From Candidatus Woesearchaeota archaeon (GTDB lineage: Archaea > Nanobdellota > Nanobdellia > Woesearchaeales > GW2011-AR4): a stretch of 17,721 nt of DNA. This document shows, piece after piece, positions 1 through 4,952 of the stretch (within the stretch, counting starts at the first letter, position 1; every line of letters begins with the position of its first letter). The notes under the pieces were generated by a model. That model saw only the letters and a list, made by a program, of their open reading frames with translations. It was not told the DNA's origin and did not search any database. Location: assembly GCA_016211245.1 (NCBI GenBank), contig JACQSQ010000045.1, positions 1 to 17,721 of the forward strand, given 5' to 3'. The position numbers and the translations under genes were made by a program.

Positions 1-147
1 AAGGAGAAAAGTTGTCCGTCGAACCGCCTGTTGTGGTGGAATTTGCTTAAAGAAATGCTATCTTACGTACAATTCAGTAGGGTTATGATTCAAAATCTAT
101 GTATTTTTATGCCAAAACATAAAAACGGTTTCAAAATGTTCGTATAA
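1..147 (+). CDS. possible 3' end of an unidentified gene (truncated by window edge)
   Basis: Frame 1 is open from the window edge to a TAA at 145-147, giving 48 residues that contain a WWNLLKEML stretch and end in KMFV. I do not recognise the protein. The stop codon lies inside the half-dif arm at 137-147, so if this is a real gene, the site forms its last codons. Frame 3 also stays open briefly (3-50) and ends in VEPPVVVEFA, which could instead be the tail of a different protein, possibly a transposase. Only one of the two can be the main gene and neither is proven. Confidence 0.3.
   Translation, partial: KEKSCPSNRLLWWNLLKEMLSYVQFSRVMIQNLCIFMPKHKNGFKMFV
104..125. repeat. short perfect hairpin
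   Basis: TTTTTATG at 104-111 is exactly repeated in inverse as CATAAAAA at 118-125, with the 6-base loop CCAAAA. It lies just outside the left edge of the proposed inserted element. Its role is unknown. Confidence 0.5.
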
Positions 148-150
148 TGC
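137..150. other. half-dif site (left junction of proposed element)
   Basis: TGTTCGTATAA (137-147) followed by TGC matches the left arm and first spacer bases of the dif-like site at 1080-1107: GTTCGTRTAATGC occurs at 138-150 and at 1081-1093 as a direct repeat. The expected second arm is absent here, because the spacer is followed by AAGCAAGG. The 137-147 arm matches the inverse of the remote arm at 1097-1107 at 10 of 11 positions, better than the arm now next to it does (8 of 11). That is what insertion into one original site would leave behind. Confidence 0.6.
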
Positions 151-280
151 CCAAAGCAAGGCGAGTTTTTTCGAGGCAACCCACGAAAAAACCTCGTCGA
201 TTTTGAGGCATCCAACAAAATCAGACGAGACTTTTTCCTGAATGAAATTCGGAAAAAGTTTGCTTTGCGAGTATTACACG
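138..280. repeat. cloverleaf-like structure with three hairpins on an outer stem
   Basis: The outer stem pairs CGTATAAT (141-148, one A/C mismatch) with ATTACACG (273-280), and CAAAGCAA (152-159) with TTGCTTTG (260-267). Inside are three consecutive hairpins: 162-196 (12 pairs, one bulge), 197-228 and 230-259. The loops of the first two are AGGCAACCCA (174-183) and AGGCATCCAA (206-215), identical at 8 of 10 positions although their stems differ. The single mismatch of the outer stem (A144/C277) becomes a G-C pair if the right-hand arm (G1087) replaces the left one, as it would in an excised circle. It could act as folded DNA or as RNA. It is not a tRNA. Confidence 0.65.
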
Positions 281-294
281 CCCGAAGGGTTCTA

Positions 295-310
295 AACTTT
301 TTGAGCTACC
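295..310. repeat. inverted repeat, left copy
   Basis: AACTTTTTGAGCTACC is the exact reverse complement of 1068-1083. The right copy runs directly into the arm CGTGTAAT. The left copy is separated from the inverse arm ATTACACG (273-280) by 14 bases that include the mini-hairpin CCC-GAA-GGG (281-289). Confidence 0.75.
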
Positions 311-420
311 CGAATTTTATTATCTGCGTACATCACGCAAGAATGAGTAATGTTCCTGAAAGGCTGTGCGTTTAACGTATCGGCGTTAAGCGAAGCAGAT
401 AAAGCTAAAATTTGGGGTTA
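307..420. repeat. long-stem structure 2
   Basis: The outer stem pairs CCCGAATTTTA (309-319) with TAAAATTTGGG (406-416), including one G-T pair. It continues after a 3-base bulge as TTATCTGC (320-327) with GCAGATAA (395-402). Inside is a 9-pair hairpin, CGTTTAACG (369-377) with CGTTAAGCG (384-392), around the loop TATCGG. The stretch 328-367 is unpaired apart from a weak ACAT/ATGT pairing. It lies downstream of the minus-strand gene at 467-784. It may be folded DNA or a non-coding RNA. Confidence 0.55.
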
Positions 421-466
421 TTTCATTAGTGTTAAGGATTCAAAGAGATAGGCAAAAGGTTAATTT

Positions 467-784
467 TTAGAATGGTTTTTTGGTCTGTTTTGGTCTAATT
501 AGAAGTTTATCCTTTACTTGGGACACTTCGTGAGTAACTCCCCTCTCACTTAATCTTTCTAATAACCAAGTAGGTATTCTACCAGTTACCATGACGTCAC
601 AACTTTTACCTATTACGTTAGTTCCATGGGATTGATAACCTAAAGTGCTCCATACCACTACCTCCAACGTAGAATCACAACCAGCTGGATAATGAAGATG
701 GTAAACCGGACCCGTGTAACGTTCTAATGTACCGTCTTGAACTGTATCTTTAGGTTCATACGGCACTATTGTTTGGTCAATCAT
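467..784 (-). CDS. hypothetical protein, sole gene of the proposed element
   Basis: A 105-residue soluble protein from the ATG at 784. I do not recognise a family. It has an acidic N-terminal part, a hydrophobic centre containing LEVVVWSTLGYQ and a basic tail (RPKQTKKPF); two cysteines are present and there is no membrane segment. I chose the ATG at 784 because a TATA-like TTTAAAAG (read on the minus strand, 811-818) is centred about 27 bases from a start point near 788, giving an almost leaderless message. A longer form starts at a GTG at 862 (131 residues) but has no clear ribosome binding site. It is the only gene between the two dif-like half-sites, so it would be the element's cargo or an accessory factor; this role is inferred from position only. 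Confidence 0.5.
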   Translation of the reverse strand: MIDQTIVPYEPKDTVQDGTLERYTGPVYHLHYPAGCDSTLEVVVWSTLGYQSHGTNVIGKSCDVMVTGRIPTWLLERLSERGVTHEVSQVKDKLLIRPKQTKKPF

Positions 785-810
785 AATAAAGCTTAGAAAT
801 CTATTTCGGC

Positions 811-818
811 TTTTAAAC
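811..818 (-). promoter_or_regulatory. TATA-like box for the 467-784 gene
   Basis: On the minus strand this reads GTTTAAAAG. It is centred about 30 bases before the ATG at 784, so the predicted start point is a few bases before that codon. Confidence 0.4.
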
Positions 819-887
819 CTTTTGCCTCCTTTCGTCAGCCTATAGGAAAAATTGTATAACACTAATTAAAACCTTTACTTATTCTCT

Positions 888-1023
888 AAAAAATTTCAAC
901 AACATGGATGAGAATTGAGTGCAGAGGAAATTTCCCATGCGAAGTGTGGGGAATTTCCTTTGCGAATAGGGTTTTCACCAAGAAAACCCGTATTCGAATC
1001 CTTCGTTGTTGTTGAAATTTTTT
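888..1023. repeat. long-stem structure 3 with two internal hairpins
   Basis: A perfect 16-pair outer stem, AAAAAATTTCAACAAC (888-903) with GTTGTTGAAATTTTTT (1008-1023), encloses two long hairpins. The first pairs 921-937 with 947-963 (about 17 pairs including G-T). The second pairs CGAATA/GGGTTTTC (963-976) with GAAAACCC/TATTCG (982-996, one bulged G), with the loop ACCAA. GGAT (906-909) can also pair with ATCC (998-1001). It sits upstream of the minus-strand gene and before the right inverted repeat. Such extensive pairing is far beyond the background of this AT-rich DNA. Confidence 0.65.
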
Positions 1024-1067
1024 TATCAATCAAATTATGAATAATTAAAATACTGAAAATAAGTAAA

Positions 1068-1083
1068 GGTAGCTCAAAAAGTT
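1068..1083. repeat. inverted repeat, right copy
   Basis: GGTAGCTCAAAAAGTT is the exact reverse complement of 295-310. Its last bases overlap the left arm of the dif-like site. Confidence 0.75.
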
Positions 1084-1107
1084 CGTGTAATGCAGATTAT
1101 ACGAATA
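1080..1107. other. dif: dif-like Xer recombination site
   Basis: The site has an 11-base arm AGTTCGTGTAA (1080-1090), a 6-base spacer TGCAGA (1091-1096) and an 11-base arm TTATACGAATA (1097-1107). The arms are imperfect inverted copies (8 of 11), with the inner TAA/TTA ends usual for dif. The 28-base 11-6-11 layout is that of Xer target sites in bacteria and archaea. It lies 47 bases before a complete xerA gene and touches its promoter. It may be the chromosomal dif site used to resolve chromosome dimers, here occupied by an element. Confidence 0.65.
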
Positions 1108-1110
1108 TTT

Positions 1111-1151
1111 TTTATATAAGTTCCTACACGATTTTGTGAAAAAGCGGTGAT
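1111..1151 (+). promoter_or_regulatory. xerA promoter and ribosome binding site
   Basis: The TATA box TTTATATAA (1111-1119) predicts a start near 1141. GGTGAT (1146-1151) matches the archaeal anti-Shine-Dalgarno sequence and is followed by 3 bases before the ATG at 1155. The TATA box lies four bases after the dif-like site, so Xer proteins bound there could affect transcription. Confidence 0.65.
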
Positions 1152-1154
1152 TGA

Positions 1155-1970
1155 ATGCTGGAGAAGCTTGAAACTGAAATCAAGATAAGGGGATTTAGTA
1201 AACGTACATTGGAAGCATACCTCTATCACAACAGGAATTTTCTTGGTTTTATTAAGAAAGAGCCAAGCCAGGTTACTGAAGAAGATGCCAAGAAGTACCT
1301 TGCTTACCTAATCTCAGACAAAAAGTACAGCCCAAGGAGCTCAAATCTTGCTTTAAGCTCTCTCAAGTTCTTTTATAATGAAATCTTGCAAAATCCGGCC
1401 TTTAATGCAGTTAAGGCGCCAAAACTGGAGAAAAAGCTGCCGACAGTCCTGACAAAAGAAGAAATAAAGCAGCTCATTAATGCCGTTAAAAATCCCAAAC
1501 ACAAACTGCTCATCCAGTTCCTGTACTCTTCCGGATTGCGCGTGAGCGAATGTGTCAGCCTAAAAATTGATGACCTAGATTTGACGGAAAAGATGGGCAA
1601 GGTTAAACATGGAAAAGGAAATAAAGAAAGGTATATCATTCTTTCAGAAAACCTTATTCATAATTTTAATGATTACATATCGAAAAAGAGGGACAGCAGC
1701 AAATACATTTTTTCAGTAAATGGAAGGCCTATAACAATAAGGCAGGCCCAAAAGATTGTAAAAGGGGCAGCGGTAAAATCTGGGCTAAGGAAGAGGGTGT
1801 TTTGCCATGCTTTGAGAAGCAGTTTTGCTACACATTTGCTTGAGGCAGGCACAGATATAAGGGTCATACAAGAGCTTTTAGGGCATTCTGATTTGTCAAC
1901 AACACAAATCTACACAAAAGTATCAACACAACAGCTCAAGAAAGTGAAAAGCCCCTTGGATACTTTATGA
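1155..1970 (+). CDS. xerA: tyrosine recombinase XerA
   Basis: A 271-residue site-specific recombinase that cuts and rejoins DNA at dif-type sites through a tyrosine-DNA intermediate; in archaea a single XerA acts at dif. The N-terminal SAM-like core-binding domain covers about residues 1-85 and the catalytic domain about 95-271. All catalytic residues are visible: R129 (GLR), K154 (GKGNKER), H218 and R221 (CHALR), H244 (GHSD) and Y253 (QIYTKV). The length is that of XerA, and it lacks the additional insert of integron integrases. The GGTGAT ribosome binding site fixes the ATG. A dif-like site directly upstream (1080-1107) is its likely target. It may serve chromosome resolution and also the element at 138-1093. 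The next gene converges on it. Confidence 0.93.
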   Translation: MLEKLETEIKIRGFSKRTLEAYLYHNRNFLGFIKKEPSQVTEEDAKKYLAYLISDKKYSPRSSNLALSSLKFFYNEILQNPAFNAVKAPKLEKKLPTVLTKEEIKQLINAVKNPKHKLLIQFLYSSGLRVSECVSLKIDDLDLTEKMGKVKHGKGNKERYIILSENLIHNFNDYISKKRDSSKYIFSVNGRPITIRQAQKIVKGAAVKSGLRKRVFCHALRSSFATHLLEAGTDIRVIQELLGHSDLSTTQIYTKVSTQQLKKVKSPLDTL

Positions 1971-2021
1971 TTAAAACTTTTAATTAATAATAAAAAGAAT
2001 TAAATGTAAAGATAAAGAAAA

Positions 2022-2558
2022 TCAAAATCCAAATTCTGCGAGGCTTAGCTGCAAAATGTTTTCTTTTGCCTGCAAAGTCTTGAACTCCGGGTCCAACCTC
2101 AAATGTGGTTTTGAGTTAAGATATCTCTTTATTATAGGTACTCCTTTTTCTATAAGTGAAGTCACGTAGTTTGATGCCAAATGCTCTGAAATATTAAGGC
2201 GGTCAGCTATGCTTGAGTATGTAACCCCCCCTTTTTCTTCTTCAAGCGTATAAATCACCAAGAAAACTTCCTGTTCCATCCTGTTCAGCCTCTTGATATC
2301 AAAATTGTTTCTTTTTAGCGCCGGCATTCCCACGGATTCCAGGAACATCTGTAATTGCTCAATCCTTTCGCTCATTTTGTCGAGTTTCCTCTCTATCTCG
2401 CTTATGTACTCGTAATTCGCCGCAATCTCGTTTGTATTTTCGTTGATTGCCTGCAGATGCTCATCAAATTCCTGCCTCATCTTAGCAAATTCCTGCTTTA
2501 ATTTTTTGCCCTTTGGCCTTAATTTTAGATTAATCCTTCTAAGAAATATTTTCCTCAA
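2022..2558 (-). CDS. coiled-coil winged-helix DNA-binding protein
   Basis: A 178-residue predicted transcription regulator or chromosome-associated DNA-binding protein. A very basic N-terminus (residues 1-22) is followed by a long charged coiled coil (about 23-75). A winged helix-turn-helix covers about 91-160, with the recognition-helix region around SSIADRLNISEHLASNYVTS. There is no ligand or receiver domain. The start codon is TTG at 2558. Upstream are a TATA-like TATTTAAA (2597-2604, minus strand) and a run of eight G (2567-2574) that could act as ribosome binding site; an internal ATG (residue 27) is the alternative start. It lies 56 bases downstream of a gene with the same design, so the two may form a pair. 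The target is unknown. Confidence 0.6.
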   Translation of the reverse strand: MRKIFLRRINLKLRPKGKKLKQEFAKMRQEFDEHLQAINENTNEIAANYEYISEIERKLDKMSERIEQLQMFLESVGMPALKRNNFDIKRLNRMEQEVFLVIYTLEEEKGGVTYSSIADRLNISEHLASNYVTSLIEKGVPIIKRYLNSKPHLRLDPEFKTLQAKENILQLSLAEFGF

Positions 2559-2566
2559 AATATTAA

Positions 2567-2604
2567 CCCCCCCCGAAAATTTTTGTTCTTGGGTGGTTTA
2601 AATA
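2567..2604 (-). promoter_or_regulatory. promoter and G-run leader of the 2022-2558 gene
   Basis: On the minus strand, TATTTAAA (2597-2604) predicts a start near 2575-2577. The short leader then contains eight G (2567-2574) just before the TTG codon. A pure G run in place of GGTG is unusual here, although GGGGG also precedes the regulator at 7970-8245. Confidence 0.45.
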
Positions 2605-2614
2605 GCTTTCTATT

Positions 2615-3310
2615 TTAGTGAATTTTCCCCATAGATTTCAAAAGATAATGCTTCTCCTTGCCCTGCTTTATGACTCCTACCTCATCAAGATGCTCTATCT
2701 CTTCCAAAAGCCTGTAGAATGAGCTTTTTGAGCATAAGCTCTGCTCTTCAACCACAATCTCCTTAAGCTGAAATGCCGATATCCTCTCATATTTCCTGAT
2801 ATAAGAGATTATAACACTTTTAACATACTCTTTTGAATTTCTTGTTATTCTTTTTGCAATTCTCTCCCTCATCGAAAGTTTTTTCTGCTCTAGTTTCTCG
2901 AGCCTTTCCTGAAGGATGCCCAATTCGTTTTGAAGGTGTCTTGGATAGTCTTTTTGTGACACAACAAGACTTTGTGGCTGTGGTGCTTCCGGCCTTTGTT
3001 GCTGGAATTTTGCCAATTCCTCAACTTTCGCAGCTAATTCCCTCATTTTGGACATCATACCCTCAAATGAGTAATAATCATCTATAATGCGCCTTATCTC
3101 TTCTCTTGTTTTTGGCACATATGAAAGCTCAAGCTGCATCTGCCTTATAAGCTGCTCCTGCTCCATATTTTTTCTGTACAGGTAATTCAGCCACTTGAAA
3201 ATATTTATAGTGTCTCTTTTTACATTGCCAAAAGATAGCTTCAGAAGTTCGTTAATCTGCACAAATTTTTTTTCTGGCCGCTCCGCATTTTGCTTCTTAC
3301 TCCAAAACAT
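2615..3310 (-). CDS. coiled-coil winged-helix DNA-binding protein
   Basis: 231 residues from the ATG at 3310. The N-terminal part (about 15-50) carries a helical segment with LSFGNVKRDT and IFKWLNYLYRKN. Coiled coils follow (about 50-105 and 125-160), separated by a Pro/Gln-rich hinge (106-115). A C-terminal winged helix (about 160-225) has CSKSSFYRLLEEIEHL as its probable recognition region. I chose the start at 3310 instead of the ATG at 3331 because TTTAAATA (minus strand, 3331-3340) is centred about 26 bases before 3310, which predicts a leaderless message. The 11-base-period array at 3354-3474 begins 14 bases behind that TATA box, so the gene may be controlled through it, perhaps by its own product. 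The function is inferred from domains only. Confidence 0.6.
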   Translation of the reverse strand: MFWSKKQNAERPEKKFVQINELLKLSFGNVKRDTINIFKWLNYLYRKNMEQEQLIRQMQLELSYVPKTREEIRRIIDDYYSFEGMMSKMRELAAKVEELAKFQQQRPEAPQPQSLVVSQKDYPRHLQNELGILQERLEKLEQKKLSMRERIAKRITRNSKEYVKSVIISYIRKYERISAFQLKEIVVEEQSLCSKSSFYRLLEEIEHLDEVGVIKQGKEKHYLLKSMGKIH

Positions 3311-3330
3311 AAATAACTGAATGATGGGCA

Positions 3331-3341
3331 TTTATTTAAAT
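3331..3341 (-). promoter_or_regulatory. TATA box of the 2615-3310 gene
   Basis: Read on the minus strand as GATTTAAATAAA. It is centred about 26 bases from 3310 and predicts a leaderless start at that ATG. Confidence 0.55.
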
Positions 3342-3353
3342 CTTTTGATTTTT

Positions 3354-3474
3354 GGGAATAATTTGGGATTATTATAGGACTAAATTGGGACTATATTTCG
3401 ACGACAAAAAATTAATTTTGGGACTAAATTGGGATAGTATTGGGATTGTACCGGGACTAAGCTGGGAATGAAAA
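3354..3474. repeat. 11-base-period tandem array, 11 units
   Basis: Degenerate units around TGGGACTAAAT. The GGGA core begins at 3354, 3365, 3376 (AGGA), 3387, 3398 (TCGA), 3409 (lost), 3420, 3431, 3442, 3453 and 3464, an exact 11-base step throughout, kept even across the two decayed units. Eleven bases is about one turn of DNA, so the cores would lie on one face of the helix. The period is not a multiple of three and the region is not coding. It lies directly behind the promoter of the 2615-3310 gene, so a phased protein-binding array is likely. It is not a CRISPR array (no long repeats or spacers). Confidence 0.8.
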
Positions 3475-3815
3475 TGTTAGCAAAATTATGATGATTAAAA
3501 ATAATAATTTTTGGTATTGGTACGAAATCGGGGACCATGGCACTTTAGATTTATCAAAATATTTTTTGATGAAAATGTTCCAAAAGGATTAAATAAAAGT
3601 AGTTTCAACTAAGTGGTATAGCTAAAAGTACAATATGATTACAGAGTAGTTGATATATTAAAAATAATAATGTTAAAATAGTTAATAGTAAAAAGTGGGG
3701 TTAAAGCTGATTATTCAAGGCAAAGAATAAAAGAGTTTAGAGTAGGGTAAATTTTATTTTCAATATTGAAATAAAAAAGATATCTAATTTTACTCATGAA
3801 AAGTGAGAGATCGTC
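3475..3815. other. AT-rich intergenic region with a palindrome
   Basis: About 340 bases with no credible gene or tRNA. The only clear structure is the perfect 14-base palindrome TTTCAATATTGAAA (3758-3771). It lies next to an AT-rich stretch (3771-3779) that may be the TATA box of the methylase gene, so it is a candidate operator. GTGAGAGATC (3803-3812) before the ATG at 3816 may be its ribosome binding site. Confidence 0.45.
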
Positions 3816-4448
3816 ATGAACAAAACAACATCAAAATCAAGGCTTGCAATCATTTTGTCCCGCTTGAAGGTGTTTGAAAGCCCGAAAATAGGTTGGGAGC
3901 AATATGCCACTGATAGTGAGGTAGCTGCTTCTATGATTTGGAATGCTTATTTGATAGGAGATATTGAAGGAAAAGTGATTGCCGATCTTGGCTGTGGGAC
4001 TGGCATTTTAGGCATAGGGGCCCTACTATTAGGCGCCAAGAAGGTATTTTTAATAGATGCTGATGAGAAAGCCTTGGAAACAGCAAGGGAGAATGTCACA
4101 AAGGTAAAAAGTGAGGGTTACGGCCTTGGACAGGTTATGTTTAGATGCCATGACATATCCAATATAAAAGATTCGGCAGATGTAGTATTGCAGAACCCGC
4201 CTTTTGGCACTAAAAAACGACATGCTGATATAATTTTTCTTGAAAAAGCCCTAGAAGCAGCTCCAGTCGTATATTCTTTCCATAAAAGTGAGAACAATGG
4301 CTTTTTTGAGCGGTTTTCAGCCAAAAAAAATGCAAAAATAACCCATGTTTGGCCATTCAAGCTTCCATTAAAATCAACTTTTTCATTTCACCGTCGGCAA
4401 ATTCATAGAATCGAGGTAAGCTGCTTGAGATTTGAAAAGACGGATTAA
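3816..4448 (+). CDS. METTL5-like RNA N6-adenine methylase (COG2263-type)
   Basis: A 210-residue SAM-dependent methyltransferase of the archaeal/eukaryotic METTL5 type, which methylates adenine in RNA; the human member acts on 18S rRNA. Visible motifs are the EQYAT segment near the N-terminus (28-32), motif I DLGCGTG (58-64), the acidic DAD (81-83) for SAM ribose binding, and the catalytic NPPF (127-130) followed by GTKKRHAD. YSFHK (153-157) and KSTFSFH (187-193) match the conserved C-terminal region. The length is typical. The TATA-like stretch with palindrome (3758-3779) suggests its own promoter. No partner gene such as TRMT112 is in the window. The substrate is inferred from the family. 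Confidence 0.82.
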   Translation: MNKTTSKSRLAIILSRLKVFESPKIGWEQYATDSEVAASMIWNAYLIGDIEGKVIADLGCGTGILGIGALLLGAKKVFLIDADEKALETARENVTKVKSEGYGLGQVMFRCHDISNIKDSADVVLQNPPFGTKKRHADIIFLEKALEAAPVVYSFHKSENNGFFERFSAKKNAKITHVWPFKLPLKSTFSFHRRQIHRIEVSCLRFEKTD

Positions 4449-4499
4449 TTTTGACGACGTGAAAATTGAAGAATTAAGAATACATAAAACAGCAAAAGA

Positions 4500-4507
4500 T
4501 TTTTAAA
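4500..4507 (+). promoter_or_regulatory. TATA box of rpoL
   Basis: TTTTTAAA is centred about 33 bases before the ATG at 4537, predicting a leader of roughly 7 bases. Confidence 0.5.
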
Positions 4508-4536
4508 GAACATTAATGTCCTAATCTGCAAGGAAA

Positions 4537-4815
4537 ATGGAAATCAAAATTCTCGATGACAAAAAAAGCAAATTAATAATTGAGGCGAAGGGGGCAGACC
4601 ATACATTGTGCAACGCGCTGAAATCCGAGCTGCTGAATGACAAGCATGTCAAGATAGCAACATACGGCATAAGGCATCCGCAAATAAGCCTGCCTCAGAT
4701 AATAGTTGAAACAGACGGCGAAGTAAGCCCTAAAAATGCCATTATAAACGCTGTACAAAGGCTTCATAAGGTCAATGAAAAATTCAAAAAAGAATTTGCG
4801 GCTGCTATACGCTAA
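4537..4815 (+). CDS. rpoL: DNA-directed RNA polymerase subunit L (Rpo11)
   Basis: A 92-residue small subunit of archaeal RNA polymerase, equivalent to eukaryotic Rpb11 and to one alpha subunit N-terminal domain in bacteria. It pairs with subunit D to form the assembly platform. The family signature is clear: DHTLCNALKSEL (21-32), then a YGIRHP segment (43-48) and PQIIVET (53-59), ending in a long C-terminal helix. The length is normal. It has its own TATA box (4500-4507) and is not in an obvious operon; the next gene starts 137 bases later with its own promoter. This gene is the best single marker that the DNA is archaeal. Confidence 0.95.
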   Translation: MEIKILDDKKSKLIIEAKGADHTLCNALKSELLNDKHVKIATYGIRHPQISLPQIIVETDGEVSPKNAIINAVQRLHKVNEKFKKEFAAAIR

Positions 4816-4820
4816 AAATA

Positions 4821-4880
4821 TTCGCCTAATTTTTGTTTGTCAAGCTTTTTGATTAAGAATTCACCAAATTTCGCCTAATT
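4821..4880 (+). repeat. direct repeat pair TTCGCCTAATT
   Basis: TTCGCCTAATT occurs at 4821-4831 and 4870-4880, 49 bases apart, in the intergenic region behind rpoL. A TATA-like TTTATATAG (4885-4893) follows the second copy. It may be an operator pair or chance in AT-rich DNA. Confidence 0.35.
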
Positions 4881-4922
4881 CTCGATTTATATAGGAAAAT
4901 AATTCTAAAAAAGACCAAAAAG

Positions 4923-4931
4923 CTTATAAAT
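4923..4931 (+). promoter_or_regulatory. TATA box of the 4953-5456 gene
   Basis: CTTATAAAT is centred 26 bases before the ATG at 4953, so the message is predicted to be leaderless. Confidence 0.55.
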
Positions 4932-4952
4932 TCATGGTGCCTAATCCATTGA

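Larger units (their letters stand above)
138..1093. mobile_element. putative 943-base Xer/dif-integrated element
   Basis: What I see: 13-base direct repeats (138-150 and 1081-1093) spaced 943 bases apart, one of them part of a full dif-like site next to xerA. Between them are one small gene (467-784), a 16-base inverted repeat (295-310 / 1068-1083) and three large multi-hairpin structures. What is known: integrative elements exploiting Xer recombination insert at dif and leave one full and one partial site, and CTX-type phages use a folded single-stranded attP. What I infer: this is a small satellite or cassette of that kind that uses the host XerA. It encodes no replication or recombination protein. 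The boundaries depend on where in the spacer the strand exchange occurred. Confidence 0.5.

Noticed and set aside
1..50. C-terminus of a TnpB-like transposase followed by a guide-RNA scaffold
   Set aside because: The 15 residues in frame 3 only vaguely recall such tails, and no RuvC or zinc-ribbon part is in the window; not enough to support it.
138..280. tRNA gene or tRNA-like gene
   Set aside because: The shape is cloverleaf-like but stems and loops have wrong sizes, and no T-loop (GTTCRA), anticodon arm or acceptor pattern is present.
138..1093. Canonical integron cassette with attC
   Set aside because: No GTTRRRY/RYYYAAC core sites at the junctions, and the recombinase lacks the extra segment of integron integrases. 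Only the folded-site analogy is kept.
3354..3474. CRISPR array
   Set aside because: Units are 11 bases long, degenerate and contiguous; there are no spacers and no cas genes.
3354..3474. Remnant of a repeat-protein gene
   Set aside because: An 11-base period shifts the reading frame every unit, and no open frame covers the array.
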